NCBI RefSeq assembly: GCF_014645315.1
Contig: NZ_BMLQ01000001.1
Coordinates: 181,665-245,664 of the forward strand
Length of the DNA stretch: 64,000 bases
Source of the DNA: Citricoccus zhacaiensis
GTDB taxonomy: Bacteria > Actinomycetota > Actinomycetes > Actinomycetales > Micrococcaceae
Reading direction: 5' to 3'
The translations under genes and the position numbers were made by a program. The notes beneath the pieces are model-generated. The model had not been told where the DNA came from. It made no database searches and saw nothing but the letters and a program-made list of their open reading frames with translations. This document shows positions 1-8,748 of the stretch, in pieces; the first letter of the stretch is position 1; every line of letters starts with the position of its first letter.

Positions 1-62
1 GTTCATGCACGATGCTGTGCACCGGGACTGCAAGGTCTCCCTCGCCATGGCAGCCCGCCCCT

Positions 63-1022
63 ATGCTGACGCGCATGGAGTTGTCGTTGCGTCGGCTGAG
101 GATGCTGCGGGAGTTGCACCTGCGCGGCACCGTGACCGCCGTGGCGGCCGCCCTGCACTACAGCCCGTCCGGCATCTCCCAGCAGTTGGCCCAGCTGGAG
201 CGCGACGTCGGCGCCCGGCTCGTGGAGCGGCATGGCCGCCGGCTACTGCTCACCGACCTCGGGCTCGTTCTCGCCGAACATGCCGAACAGATCCTCGGCT
301 CGGTGGACCGGGCGACCATGGCCCTGGAGCAGGCTCAGAATGGGGTGACGGCACGTCTCACCGCGGGTGTGTGGGCGTCCGTGGCCTCTAGTCTCGTTCC
401 GCAGGCCCTCTCCAGACTGGCGGTGAAGTATCCCGGTATCGAGGTCCGCACCGTGGAGTTGGATCCGGAGCAGACGGCGGGTGCGGTCAAGGACGGCACC
501 TTGGACTTCTCCTTCGTCATCGACTACTCGGTGACTCCGGTGGACTGGGACCCGAGCCTGACCCGGACGGTCATCGCCGTGGAGCGGCTCCACGCCGCCG
601 TGCCCACCGGGATGATCCCCGCCGAGACGGTGCGGCTGGCCCAGCTGGCCGACTATCCGTGGATCCTGGCCCGAGCGAGCGACCACTTCGGCCATGCGGT
701 CCGCATCGCCTGCCACCAGAAGGGCTTCGACCCGAGGATCGTCCACACCGTGGCCGAACAGCCCACCGCCCTGGCCATGGCCGCCGGCGGGCTCGGGGTG
801 ACACTGGTGTCCGATCTCGCACTGGAGCTGATCCCGGACGGAGTGGACATCATCGCCCTGGAGGAACCCGTGATGCGGACAGTCTCCATCGCCTACCGGA
901 CCACCCCCACTCGTCGACCATCGCTCGAGCTCGTCATTAACGCGATCCGCACGGCCGCCGCTGAGAAGGGACTGGCCATCGGCTCAGCCCCGGCCTCGCC
1001 TGAGCCCGCTAGGGAGTCCTGA
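63..1022 (+). CDS. LysR-family transcriptional regulator
   Basis: A 319-residue DNA-binding regulator. A winged helix-turn-helix fills about residues 8-65 (typical signs are TAVAAALHYSPSGISQQLAQLE and the RLLLTDLG wing, both broken by no gap), and an LTTR substrate-binding domain follows from about residue 90 to 300. Length is normal for the family. No clear ribosome-binding site precedes either ATG at 63 or ATG at 75, so the exact start is open; 63 is used because both keep the full helix-turn-helix. The last codons lie inside a 19-bp tandem repeat. The regulated gene is not evident: the left neighbour is outside the window and the right neighbour is an HNH gene. The effector is unknown. Confidence 0.85.
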   Translation: MLTRMELSLRRLRMLRELHLRGTVTAVAAALHYSPSGISQQLAQLERDVGARLVERHGRRLLLTDLGLVLAEHAEQILGSVDRATMALEQAQNGVTARLTAGVWASVASSLVPQALSRLAVKYPGIEVRTVELDPEQTAGAVKDGTLDFSFVIDYSVTPVDWDPSLTRTVIAVERLHAAVPTGMIPAETVRLAQLADYPWILARASDHFGHAVRIACHQKGFDPRIVHTVAEQPTALAMAAGGLGVTLVSDLALELIPDGVDIIALEEPVMRTVSIAYRTTPTRRPSLELVINAIRTAAAEKGLAIGSAPASPEPARES

Positions 1023-1083
1023 GCGCGCTACGGAGTCCTGAGTTCGCTGCGGTGCCCTCAGTTCGCTGCGGAATCTTGGTTCA
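1008..1083. repeat. four degenerate 19-bp tandem repeats at the lysR 3' end
   Basis: Four successive 19-bp units run 1008-1026, 1027-1045, 1046-1064 and 1065-1083. All begin GCT and share a core like GCTNCGGAGTCCTGAGTTC, with divergence growing to the right. The first unit contains the lysR stop codon, so the C-terminal residues of the regulator are repeat-encoded. The rest of the gap to 1298 holds a second repeat and the promoter region of the next gene. Confidence 0.75.
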
Positions 1084-1101
1084 CCGTTGTCACCATCCTC
1101 A

Positions 1102-1146
1102 CCGACCGCAGCGACCGCTGCGACCGCTGCGACCGCTGCGTCCGCT
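1102..1146. repeat. 9-bp tandem repeat (GCGACCGCT)
   Basis: Three perfect 9-bp copies at 1111-1119, 1120-1128 and 1129-1137 are flanked by one degenerate copy on each side (1102-1110 and 1138-1146). The repeat is non-coding and lies between lysR and the HNH gene. Confidence 0.85.
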
Positions 1147-1216
1147 GCGCCCACTTTTCCCTCCGCAGTACTCCACACCCTGATTTCCTTGCTCGGCCCT
1201 CCACATTCTGGGGGAG

Positions 1217-1259
1217 GGTGCTTATCTCGTCCGTTACACATGATCGAATATATGTACTA
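1217..1259 (+). promoter_or_regulatory. upstream control module of HNH gene 1: shared element plus SOS-box-like palindrome
   Basis: GGTGCTTATCTCGTCCG at 1217-1233 matches 15 of 17 bases of an element upstream of the second HNH gene (50814-50830). It is followed at 1244-1259 by TCGAATATATGTACTA, an imperfect palindrome. This matches 14 of 16 bases of the reverse complement of the site at 50846-50861. It resembles the actinobacterial LexA/SOS box TCGAAC-N4-GTTCGA (5/6 and 4/6 in the two half sites). LexA control is an inference; mycobacterial 13E12/DUF222 genes are known to be LexA targets. Confidence 0.55.
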
Positions 1260-1298
1260 GAACAATTGGCGGCGACAGGGCGGAAGGAGAGCAGAGGC

Positions 1299-3176
1299 AT
1301 GACGGCAGAGGAGAGCGAACCCTCGCGTGGCCTGGACGAGTTGGCCGAGTGGGCCACTCCGGAGGTCCTTGATGTCGCTCACCAAGCCTTGGAAGTATTG
1401 GCCGAACGCCTGTCCGGCCCCACCACGGTCGATGCCTTCGAACGCGTGATCCTGCCACCCGCTGATGCAGACTGGTCCGGGCTGACCTCTCTCGCGCCGA
1501 TTGCCCCGGGAGAGTCGCCCCACGGCCCCGACTTCGTGGCCGCACCGGAGACCTTCGCGTCCGGTTCGCTACCCGTCATCCACCGTAGGGTCGAAGATCT
1601 GGGGCGTCTTCTGACAGCGGTACATACGTCGTTGGCCGGTCATGCCGCCCATGCCATGGGTGAGGGCCCCCTCCGCGAGCCGTTGCTCGGCATCCCCGGA
1701 GGGGCCAAGCCGTTTCGGGACGCCCCGGACTGGATGGTGAAGACCCTGCGGATTCCCCGGCCGGAGGCACGCAGACGCATCCACCGTGCCCGCCAGATCC
1801 AGCCGCCGGCCCCAGAGATCACCGGCCACCAGCGCAGTGCCGCCTACCCTGTCCTGGCTGAAGCCTTCCTGCAGGGGCATCTCGACCCGGCCACACTCGA
1901 CCTGATCTCCACTGCCCTGGACCAGACGAAAAAGGAGGCCGAGGCGACGAACGCGGACCCCTCCTTGACCGCGGATTGGCTGTCCCGGGGCGAGGAGACC
2001 CTGACGGCCCAGGCCACCGTCCTGGACCCGGAGTTGATGCGACATGCCTGTACCCGCTGGCGTCAGTGGGCCCAACACGCGCTCAACCCGGATGGGGCAG
2101 AGCCGTCCGAGGCTGTCCCGTCCGTCCAGCAAGGGCTTTCCTACCGAGGCAAGCGACGGGGCTTCCATCTGTGGAAGATCGCTGCGGACGACCTCCAGCA
2201 TGAGGTCCTCTGCACCATCGCCGGCGCCGCGACCAATCCCCGCGCGCAGACCGATGTTCTCCAGAGCGATGCAGCGCCCACCAGCAGCGCGAGGACTACT
2301 GCGGAGACACCCGCAGGCAGCTCCTCCAAGGCTGGCGAAGCGGGCAGCGCCGAAGGCGACCCCACGAACGCCGCAGAGGTTCCTCGAGGGGAGAACCCTT
2401 CGTCGGAGGTTCCTGTCGAGGGCGTCTCGGATGAAGCAGGCCTCTGGCCAGATGCCGACGTCATGTCCGTCGACCGCCGGTCCCGTCACCAGCGCCAACT
2501 CGACGGCCTGACTTCCGCCCTCATGGGTGCATTGGCCTTGGTCGAGGGCAACGGCCTGCCGTCGTCCGGCGGGAATCGCCCTCTGGTCATGGTGACCATC
2601 GACTACGAGACACTCGCCGGTCAGGTCGGGAGCAGCCAGGATTCCACAACCGGGACCTCCCCGCCCGAGTCCAGATCGGCCAACGCACCGAAACCACCAG
2701 ACCCATCAGACCCACCCGACGAGACGGACATGCTCCCCCTCGACCTCGGCACCTACAGATCGGAGGCGGCCTTCACCGGTCCGATCAGTCCCAGCACCGT
2801 CCGTACCCTCGCCTGTGACGCCGATATACTGCCCGTGGTCATGGGCGGCTCAGGACAGATCCTGGATGTGGGGCGCACCCAACGGCTCTTTCCACATCGG
2901 CTCCGCCGGGCCATCACAGCCCGCGACGGCGGATGCGCATCACCCGGCTGCACGATTCCCGCGCCATGGTGCGAGGTACACCACATCCAGTGGTGGACCC
3001 ACGGCGGAGTGACGAGCGTGGACAACGGGGTGCTGCTCTGCAGTCGGCATCATCACGCGGTCCACAGCGGCTCCTGGGACATCAGCGTCGAAGACGGCGG
3101 CGTCCCCTGGTTCATCCCCGCACCCTACCTGGACCCGTTCAGGACGCCCCAGCGCAACCGGTACTGGCGGGCCTAG
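1299..3176 (+). CDS. DUF222 / HNH endonuclease protein (13E12-repeat type), copy 1
   Basis: A 625-residue protein of the actinobacterial DUF222-HNH family. The N-terminal and central part (about residues 20-530) is the DUF222-like region, interrupted by a low-complexity Ser/Glu/Ala/Pro stretch around residues 330-390 and another Pro/Asp-rich stretch near 450-485. The C-terminal 100 residues hold the HNH nuclease fold: CASPGC and the later CEVHH pair give the metal/catalytic site, followed by an Asn and LLCSRHHHAVH. The ATG at 1299 is chosen because GAAGGAG lies at 1283-1289; the frame stays open back to a GTG at 1218. A paralogue sits at 50854 with a related upstream module. The biological role of the family is unsettled; it is often multicopy and mobile. 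Confidence 0.85.
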   Translation: MTAEESEPSRGLDELAEWATPEVLDVAHQALEVLAERLSGPTTVDAFERVILPPADADWSGLTSLAPIAPGESPHGPDFVAAPETFASGSLPVIHRRVEDLGRLLTAVHTSLAGHAAHAMGEGPLREPLLGIPGGAKPFRDAPDWMVKTLRIPRPEARRRIHRARQIQPPAPEITGHQRSAAYPVLAEAFLQGHLDPATLDLISTALDQTKKEAEATNADPSLTADWLSRGEETLTAQATVLDPELMRHACTRWRQWAQHALNPDGAEPSEAVPSVQQGLSYRGKRRGFHLWKIAADDLQHEVLCTIAGAATNPRAQTDVLQSDAAPTSSARTTAETPAGSSSKAGEAGSAEGDPTNAAEVPRGENPSSEVPVEGVSDEAGLWPDADVMSVDRRSRHQRQLDGLTSALMGALALVEGNGLPSSGGNRPLVMVTIDYETLAGQVGSSQDSTTGTSPPESRSANAPKPPDPSDPPDETDMLPLDLGTYRSEAAFTGPISPSTVRTLACDADILPVVMGGSGQILDVGRTQRLFPHRLRRAITARDGGCASPGCTIPAPWCEVHHIQWWTHGGVTSVDNGVLLCSRHHHAVHSGSWDISVEDGGVPWFIPAPYLDPFRTPQRNRYWRA

Positions 3177-3246
3177 GCGTGGGCCGAGCCGACACGATGA
3201 GTCGGGGCGCGCGACTGGCACATCGCACCGTGGCTGCCAGTATCAC

Positions 3247-4488
3247 CTACACAGCGGCGTCGGGCCAGTTGCCATCCAGCATCTGCAGGAACTCCGGTTC
3301 GGAGACGAGTTCCACATGTTGACCCTGCTGACGGCGAGCCAGTGCGTCCCGCGTCTTGCGGTGCCCGATCGCCCCGCCGCGCGTTGCCGCGCCAAGGTCC
3401 TCAGAGCGGAAGCCGTCTCCGACGACCAACATGGTGGTCTGCGCGTTGACTCGGCTGCCCGTCCGCGCGCCCCACGCGGCGGCCCGGTTCTTGGCCTCCT
3501 GCCGCGGCATGCCCAGGTTGCCCGTGAACACCACGGTGTGTCCATACAGGGGATGAGCCGGGTCTGCGTCGGCGGCAGGCTCGGGGTTGATCCCCTCATC
3601 CGGCCAGTGCATCAAGTCAGGCATCCGTTCGGCGTGCGGCAGCACCACGGTGGAGTCGAAGACGGGCCCGAGCCCGCGGGCCTGCCGGGTGGCACGGGAT
3701 TCCGGGCTGGTTCCGGCCCTGCGAGCCTCCAGCTGCCGCAACCGCACCCCGTCGAGGGCCAGGAACTCGGCTAGCCCCGCTTCCAGCAGCCCGGTGGAGG
3801 ACCGCATGGTCAGTGTTCTGCTCGCTGTGCCCGCCGAGCCCGTGGTGACCGGAGGCGTCGATTCTCCCTCTGTCGCGAAGTGCGCGCCGGCGTCCGGACG
3901 TTCCAGCAGCGGTCGATCCGTCAGCTGCGGATCAGCCAATTGCAGACCAGCCATTTGCAGATCGGCCGGTTGACGGGCTGCCCTTCGACGCTCGACCACA
4001 TCGATCATGATCCAGGCGCAGGCCTCAGCATCGGCGAGGGCATCGTGGTGGTTCTCGAGTGGATGCCCCGCCTCCATGGCGGCCACTGGCAGAGCGTAGG
4101 ACGGCAGGTCATAGGTACGCCGCGCCATCACCAGGGAGCAGGCATAGTCGAAGCGAGGGATGTCTCGGCCGGAGACCTCGAGAGCCGATTCGATGACTCC
4201 GATGTCGAAGCCGGCGTTGTGGGCCACGAGGGGGTCGGAGCCGATGAAGTCCGCCATGTCACCGAACACGTCGGCGAATCGCGGGGCGCCGGCCACTTGA
4301 GCCGCCGTGATGCCATGGATTCCCACGTTCCGAGCGTCGAACCGGTCGAAGCCTACTGGCGGCCTCATCAACCAGTACGCGCGTTCCACCGGCTGGCCGT
4401 TGCGGACCCGCACGAGGCCCACGGAACACGGAGAACCGCGGAAGCCGTTGGCGGTCTCAAAGTCCAGCGCCGTGAAGTCGAGCGCCAT
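3247..4488 (-). CDS. DEDD 3'-5' exonuclease with C-terminal BRCT domain
   Basis: A 413-residue nuclease. The N-terminal domain (about 1-170) is a DnaQ/epsilon-like exonuclease: D9 and E11 (LDFET), HNAGFD near 94 and HHDALADAE near 149 supply the acidic and His residues for two-metal catalysis. A variable linker (about 170-305) follows, part of it coded by a degenerate 15-bp repeat. The C-terminal about 85 residues (GHTVVFTGNLG onward) form a BRCT domain like that of NAD-dependent ligases, suggesting recruitment to nicked or damaged DNA. The start ATG overlaps the stop of rdgB (TGATG), so it is the third gene of the rph-rdgB operon. Substrate is inferred to be single-stranded DNA or RNA ends. 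Confidence 0.88.
   Translation of the reverse strand: MALDFTALDFETANGFRGSPCSVGLVRVRNGQPVERAYWLMRPPVGFDRFDARNVGIHGITAAQVAGAPRFADVFGDMADFIGSDPLVAHNAGFDIGVIESALEVSGRDIPRFDYACSLVMARRTYDLPSYALPVAAMEAGHPLENHHDALADAEACAWIMIDVVERRRAARQPADLQMAGLQLADPQLTDRPLLERPDAGAHFATEGESTPPVTTGSAGTASRTLTMRSSTGLLEAGLAEFLALDGVRLRQLEARRAGTSPESRATRQARGLGPVFDSTVVLPHAERMPDLMHWPDEGINPEPAADADPAHPLYGHTVVFTGNLGMPRQEAKNRAAAWGARTGSRVNAQTTMLVVGDGFRSEDLGAATRGGAIGHRKTRDALARRQQGQHVELVSEPEFLQMLDGNWPDAAV
3922..3966. repeat. degenerate 15-bp tandem repeat inside the exonuclease linker
   Basis: Three 15-bp units (3922-3936, 3937-3951, 3952-3966) encode a pentapeptide-periodic linker (DLQMA, GLQLA, DPQLT) between the nuclease and BRCT domains. 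In-frame unit length means copy number change would only alter linker length. Confidence 0.7.
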
Positions 4489-5159
4489 CAGCGCCCTCCG
4501 CCGGACGCGTCATCATGTGGCCCGGCCAGCAAACGCACCAGTTCGGGGAGCAGCTGCCGAAAGGCGGTGCCACGGTGGCTGATGGAGTTCTTCACCTCGG
4601 GATCCAGTTCAGCCACGGAGACGTGCATGCCATGCGGCTGCAGGATCGGGTCATAGCCGAACCCACCCGTGCCCCGTGGCGCGGTCAGCAGGGTGCCGGC
4701 CAGGAAGCCGAGTTCGACATGCTCCTCGCCGGCCGGCGTTGCCACCGCGGCAGCACAGACGAACGCGGCATTACGGTGCTCGGGCTTCACGTCCGCCATC
4801 TGGTCCAGGAGCAGACGCAGGTTGGCGTCATCATCCCCGTGGCGTCCGGCCCATCGGGCGGAGAAGATCCCGGGGGCACCCCCGAGGACCTCCACGGACA
4901 GGCCGGAGTCGTCGGCCACAGCCACCAGCCCGGTGTGCCGGGCGACGGCATGAGCCTTCTTGAGGGAATTCTCCTCGAAGGTGACTCCGTCCTCCACCAC
5001 GTCTGGGGCCTCCAGGGCCGCAGCGTCGACGACCTGGGTGTCGACGTCCAGTCCAGGCACCTGTCCACGGAGCAGTTCACGCAGTTCACGCAGCTTGCCC
5101 TGGTTACGGGTGGCCAGCACCAGCCGGGGCTCGGACGCGGCGCTTGCTCCGCCGCTCAC
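4488..5159 (-). CDS. rdgB: dITP/XTP pyrophosphatase (non-canonical purine NTPase)
   Basis: A 223-residue Ham1/RdgB-family house-cleaning enzyme that hydrolyses dITP, XTP and ITP to the monophosphates plus pyrophosphate in the cytosol. The N-terminal [14 protein letters not shown] motif near residues 17-30 and [17 protein letters not shown] near 80-96 (nucleotide and metal binding) are intact, as is the C-terminal GYDPI and SHRGTAF (near 169 and 195). Length is a little above the usual 200. It starts with GTG whose bases overlap the rph stop (GTGA), so it is translationally coupled to rph, as in M. tuberculosis rphA-Rv1341. Confidence 0.95.
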   Translation of the reverse strand: MSGGASAASEPRLVLATRNQGKLRELRELLRGQVPGLDVDTQVVDAAALEAPDVVEDGVTFEENSLKKAHAVARHTGLVAVADDSGLSVEVLGGAPGIFSARWAGRHGDDDANLRLLLDQMADVKPEHRNAAFVCAAAVATPAGEEHVELGFLAGTLLTAPRGTGGFGYDPILQPHGMHVSVAELDPEVKNSISHRGTAFRQLLPELVRLLAGPHDDASGGGR

Positions 5160-5953
5160 CGCTCGCCGGCCAGGGTCTCGCGCTGGATGCGGGCCAGCTC
5201 GGCGGACCCAGCCACGGCCAGGTCGAGCAGGGAGTCGAGTTCGGAACGGTTGAACGGGGCACCTTCGGCGGTGCCTTGAACCTCCACGAAGTCGCCCGAT
5301 CCGGTGACCACCACGTTCATGTCCGTCTCGGCGCGGACGTCCTCCACGTAGGGCAGGTCCAGCATAGGGACACCGTCGATGATGCCGACGGATACCGCGG
5401 AGACGGAGTCCTTCAGCGGCTGGGCGGACGCCGGGATGACTCCCTGTCCCTTGGCCCAGGCGATCGCCTCCGCGAGTGCCACGTAGGCGCCGGTGACCGA
5501 GGCGGTGCGAGTGCCGCCGTCGGCCTCCAGGACATCGCAGTCCAGCACGATGGTGTTCTCGCCCAGGGCCTTAAGGTCAATGATGGCGCGTAGCGAACGG
5601 CCGATGAGACGGGAGATCTCGTGAGTCCGGCCACCGATCTTGCCCTTGACGGACTCGCGCTGGGAGCGGGTGTTCGTGGCCCGAGGCAACATCGCGTACT
5701 CGGCGGTGACCCAGCCCGTGCCCTCGCCCTTGAGCCAGCGCGGGACGCCCTGCGTGAACGAGGCGGTGCACAGCACGCGGGTGTTGCCGAACTCGATCAG
5801 TGCGGATCCCTCGGCCTGGCGGGACCAGCCACGGGTGATGCTGATGGGACGCAGTTCGTTGACGGCGCGCCCGTCCTGGCGGGTCGCGGTGGACGAGGCG
5901 CCGGTCGTGCCGTTTTCGGGCAGGGCAGAAGCTCCGGAAGTCGATGAGGTCAT
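5156..5953 (-). CDS. rph: ribonuclease PH
   Basis: A 265-residue phosphorolytic 3'-5' exoribonuclease that trims tRNA 3' ends using phosphate. The conserved core begins at about residue 27 ([13 protein letters not shown]) and includes [31 protein letters not shown] and [14 protein letters not shown]. The first 25 residues are a Ser/Thr/Gly-rich extension not found in E. coli RNase PH. The ATG at 5953 is preferred over ATG 5962 because TAGGAT lies exactly 7 nt upstream of it, the leaderless arrangement seen elsewhere in this window. It heads the rph-rdgB-exonuclease operon. Confidence 0.95.
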   Translation of the reverse strand: MTSSTSGASALPENGTTGASSTATRQDGRAVNELRPISITRGWSRQAEGSALIEFGNTRVLCTASFTQGVPRWLKGEGTGWVTAEYAMLPRATNTRSQRESVKGKIGGRTHEISRLIGRSLRAIIDLKALGENTIVLDCDVLEADGGTRTASVTGAYVALAEAIAWAKGQGVIPASAQPLKDSVSAVSVGIIDGVPMLDLPYVEDVRAETDMNVVVTGSGDFVEVQGTAEGAPFNRSELDSLLDLAVAGSAELARIQRETLAGER

Positions 5954-5960
5954 GAAAGCC

Positions 5961-5966
5961 ATCCTA
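5961..5966 (-). promoter_or_regulatory. -10 hexamer for leaderless rph
   Basis: Minus-strand TAGGAT, then 7 nt, then the ATG at 5953. The transcript is expected to begin at or next to the start codon. No convincing -35 was identified. Confidence 0.55.
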
Positions 5967-6021
5967 CCGAGGGCCCGGACGCGTTAATCGGGACCTGAGC
6001 ACATCGGGCACCGGGCATGCT

Positions 6022-6048
6022 GGACACACCAGACACACCAGACACGCC
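6022..6048. repeat. 9-bp tandem repeat (AGACACACC) in the rph upstream gap
   Basis: Three 9-bp copies (6022-6030, 6031-6039, 6040-6048; first and third with one mismatch) lie just beyond the stop codon of the MBL gene and upstream of the rph promoter. Confidence 0.75.
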
Positions 6049-6056
6049 ACAGCGGT

Positions 6057-6878
6057 CTAGACCCGGTAGGTGACCCCGGAGACCGCGACGGCAAGGTCGC
6101 CCGCATAGGTCTCCCGCGCCTCGATGGACGCGGCCAGCGGATCGGTCCACACGGGAAGGTGGGTCAGCAGCAGTCGGCGGGCGCCGGCGTCGGTGGCCAT
6201 CTGCCCGGCCCGCCGGCCGGTGAGGTGGACGCCGTCGATGCCATCGTCACGGCCCTCCTGGAAGGCAGCCTCGCAGAGGAACAGATCGGCGTCGCGGGCG
6301 GCCTCGACCAGGCCATCACAGGTGTCCGTGTCCCCGGAGTAGGTCAGCACCCGGTGCACCGGCTCCCCGTCCGGGCCGGGTTCGGTGACCTCCAGGCGCA
6401 GGGCGTACGCCTCATCAATGGGGTGGCGCACCGGAACCGGCGTGATGGTGAAGGGGCCGACGCTCACGGGGACGTTCGCCTGCCAGTGGTGGAAGTCGAA
6501 ATCGGGATGCATGCCTGGGTCAGGGTCGAGTCCATAGGCGGTCGCCATGCGGTCCGCGGTGGCGGCGGGACCGTACACGGGAACGTGGATCCCCTTCCAG
6601 CCGTACGGGTTCCAGCGGATGGCCACGTGCAGCCCGCAGAGGTCCATGCAGTGGTCCGGGTGCAGGTGGGTCAGCAGCACCGCGTCGATGTCGTCCAGAG
6701 CCATGTAGCGCTGCAATGTGCCCAGGGCACCGTTGCCGAGGTCCATCAGGATCCGCCAGGTCTTCCGGCTGCCGGGGGCCCCGCCCGGGTCCGGCCCTTC
6801 AGCCGTCACGAGGTAGCACGAGGCCGGCGAGCCCGGACCGGGAAACGATCCTGAGGCCCCGATGATGGTGAGCTTCAC
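6057..6878 (-). CDS. MBL-fold metallo-hydrolase, Rv1339-like (atypical cyclic-nucleotide phosphodiesterase candidate)
   Basis: A 273-residue metallo-beta-lactamase fold protein of the RNase Z/phosphodiesterase branch. The metal motif HLHPDH is at residues 71-76, with further His/Asp ligands in [17 protein letters not shown] and the C-terminal LLTHLPV. Start is GTG overlapping the murI stop (GTGA), so it is translationally coupled to murI. The position murI-this gene-rph-rdgB is the same as M. tuberculosis Rv1338-Rv1339-Rv1340-Rv1341, and Rv1339 has been reported as an atypical class II cAMP phosphodiesterase. Orthology is inferred from order and fold, and the substrate remains to be shown here. 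Confidence 0.85.
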   Translation of the reverse strand: MKLTIIGASGSFPGPGSPASCYLVTAEGPDPGGAPGSRKTWRILMDLGNGALGTLQRYMALDDIDAVLLTHLHPDHCMDLCGLHVAIRWNPYGWKGIHVPVYGPAATADRMATAYGLDPDPGMHPDFDFHHWQANVPVSVGPFTITPVPVRHPIDEAYALRLEVTEPGPDGEPVHRVLTYSGDTDTCDGLVEAARDADLFLCEAAFQEGRDDGIDGVHLTGRRAGQMATDAGARRLLLTHLPVWTDPLAASIEARETYAGDLAVAVSGVTYRV

Positions 6879-7933
6879 CCTGCGTCCGGCCTTTCATCCG
6901 TGGCGATCCCCCGGTGGCCCGAGCTCGACAGGGTCGAGGCCGGCACGGGGGATCCTGCGTTGGGACCACTGTACTGTCCGTTTCCGCCCCGCCCGCTCGC
7001 ACCCTGGGCCGCCGAGAGCATCTCCGGGGTGATCCGGGCCAGCACTCCGGTCGGGTAACGCTCAGAGATGTGGTCGACCTGCTGCACGCCGCCGACCTCA
7101 GGCCCGAGGAAGCGGCGGGCCAGCGCCTCGAAAGACTGCGGATCGCCGGTCGCCATGAACCGATGACCCGGGTTCTCCGCAGCACGACCCGCCGTACCGT
7201 CCGCTGTACCGCCAGCAGGATCACCAGCCGGACTCTCCAGCCCGTGCCGGACCAGCGCCCGGTACACGTCCTTGGCCGTCTCCTCCGCAGAGGAGACCAG
7301 CGTGACGGACTCCCCCATCACCAGCGAGATCACGCCCGTCAGCAGCGGATAGTGGGTGCACCCCAGCACCAGGGTGTCCACGCCGGCCTCCTGGAGCGGG
7401 GCTAGGTACCGCTCGGCGGTGGCCAGCAACTCCGGCCCGGTGGTGACACCGGCCTCCACGAACTCGACGAACCGCGGGCAGGCGACCGAGGTGATCTCCA
7501 GCTGCGGTGCGGCGGCGAAGGTGTCCTCGTAGGCCCGCGAGCTCACCGTGGCCTCGGTCCCGATGACCCCGATCCTCCCATTGCGGGTGGCGGCGACGGC
7601 ACGGCGCACGGCCGGTTGGATGACCTCCACCACCGGAATCCCGTACCGGGCGGTGTACCGTTCCCGGGCATCGCGCAGGACGGCGGCCGAAGCGGAATTG
7701 CAGGCGATGACCAGGACCTTCACGCCGGCGTCGACCAATTCGTCCATGATGCCGAGCGCGAAGGCGCGCACCTGGGCGATGGTCCTCGGACCGTAGGGGC
7801 CGTTGGCCGTATCCCCCACGTACGCGATCTGTTCGCCGGGCAGCTGATCGATGATGGCGCGGGCGACTGTCAGCCCGCCGACCCCGGAATCGAAGACGCC
7901 GATGGGGGCCGTCGGCACGGGCGTGTTGGTCAT
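6875..7933 (-). CDS. murI: glutamate racemase
   Basis: A 352-residue cytosolic enzyme interconverting L- and D-glutamate for peptidoglycan. GVFDSGVGG is at residues 12-20, and the two catalytic cysteines are C78 (ACNSAS) and C192 (GCTHYPLL). The enzyme core ends near residue 270; the last 80 residues carry a low-complexity Gly/Ser/Pro tail unusual for the family. ATG 7933 is chosen because GAAGGA sits about 10 nt upstream; the open frame continues to ATG 7966. It is followed by, and overlaps, the MBL gene. Confidence 0.93.
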   Translation of the reverse strand: MTNTPVPTAPIGVFDSGVGGLTVARAIIDQLPGEQIAYVGDTANGPYGPRTIAQVRAFALGIMDELVDAGVKVLVIACNSASAAVLRDARERYTARYGIPVVEVIQPAVRRAVAATRNGRIGVIGTEATVSSRAYEDTFAAAPQLEITSVACPRFVEFVEAGVTTGPELLATAERYLAPLQEAGVDTLVLGCTHYPLLTGVISLVMGESVTLVSSAEETAKDVYRALVRHGLESPAGDPAGGTADGTAGRAAENPGHRFMATGDPQSFEALARRFLGPEVGGVQQVDHISERYPTGVLARITPEMLSAAQGASGRGGNGQYSGPNAGSPVPASTLSSSGHRGIATDERPDAG

Positions 7934-7982
7934 GGTCGGGTGGGTCCTTCGGTCAGCAGGTGTCATGCCAGCGGGTGCGGAG

Positions 7983-8019
7983 CCAGCAGGTGCAGATCCA
8001 GCAGGTGCAGATCCAGCAG
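7983..8019. repeat. 15-bp tandem repeat (CCAGCAGGTGCAGAT)
   Basis: Two perfect 15-bp copies (7983-7997, 7998-8012) and a partial third (8013-8019) fill the gap between the DUF2017 stop codon and murI. Confidence 0.85.
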
Positions 8020-8037
8020 TCTGCAGTCAAGCACGAT

Positions 8038-8748
8038 TCAGTCGGGAAGCCGGGTGGACAGGGCCAGCATCAGCGTCTCGAGCAGCCACGTGGTGAAGTT
8101 GTACAACAGCGCCATGTAGGACTCCACGTCCTTGGCCGCGGACCAGTCGTCCACCGCGTGCACCCGTTCGGCATCCTCATCCGTGTCGATGCCCAGCCGG
8201 GCCGAGAGCACCAGGCGCACGTCGTTGAGGGCACGGCTGAAGGCGATGGCGTGCTCTTCGTCCAGCACCACGGGGTTGACCTGCAGGGCCGCCACCGCCC
8301 GTTGGAGATCGGCCGTCTTGGCCCGGCGGACGCCATCCTCCGTCAGGGCTCGGAACTCGCCGGCGGCGGCCTGCTCGGTGGGGGTGTCGCCGTGTACCCC
8401 GGGCGGCAGCAGCCGCGCGAGGGCCTCGTCCTGCGGGGCGGCCCGCACCGGAGCGCTCTCGCCGGCACCCCTGGAATTCCCGACGCCGGCCGCCTCGTCG
8501 CCACCGGCATCGTCCGCTCCCAGAGGCCCCAATCCCGCGACGATGTCCCAGAACGGGTCTGAAGAGGATGGGGTTGCCGATGTGGACGCGGAATCGGAGG
8601 CAGACCCCGTGGGCGCTGAGGGGGGTGCCTCCTGCTCCACGTCCAGCAGCTGGATCACGTCCTTGAACAGGGTCCGCAGCAGGCGCCGCTCGGCCTTCTC
8701 CAGGTCGGCGACGAACCCCTTCGGCGTGCTCTTGAAGGCACGGGCCAT
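8038..8748 (-). CDS. DUF2017 family protein
   Basis: A 236-residue soluble protein of the actinobacterial DUF2017 family (Rv1332-like), whose function is not established. Recognisable parts are the N-terminal basic segment (ARAFKSTPKGFVADLEKAERRLL is the family opening, residues 2-24), DPFWDIV near 75, and the conserved C-terminal helical block with DDWSAAKDVESYMALLYNFTTWLLE. The mid-part (35-75 and 85-105) is Ser/Ala-rich and variable. The ATG at 8748 overlaps the clpS stop (TGATG), so clpS and this gene are translated together. The coupling suggests a link to regulated proteolysis, but that is inference only. Confidence 0.85.
   Translation of the reverse strand: MARAFKSTPKGFVADLEKAERRLLRTLFKDVIQLLDVEQEAPPSAPTGSASDSASTSATPSSSDPFWDIVAGLGPLGADDAGGDEAAGVGNSRGAGESAPVRAAPQDEALARLLPPGVHGDTPTEQAAAGEFRALTEDGVRRAKTADLQRAVAALQVNPVVLDEEHAIAFSRALNDVRLVLSARLGIDTDEDAERVHAVDDWSAAKDVESYMALLYNFTTWLLETLMLALSTRLPD

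Noticed and set aside
1102-1146. CRISPR-like direct repeats
   Set aside because: Units are 9 bp and contiguous without spacers, so this is a simple tandem repeat; no CRISPR array or cas gene was seen anywhere in the window.
3177-3246. Terminator between HNH copy 1 and the exonuclease gene
   Set aside because: Only weak dyads (CCGAC/GTCGG and CTGGCA/TGCCAG with large loops) were found and no U-tract, so none is reported.
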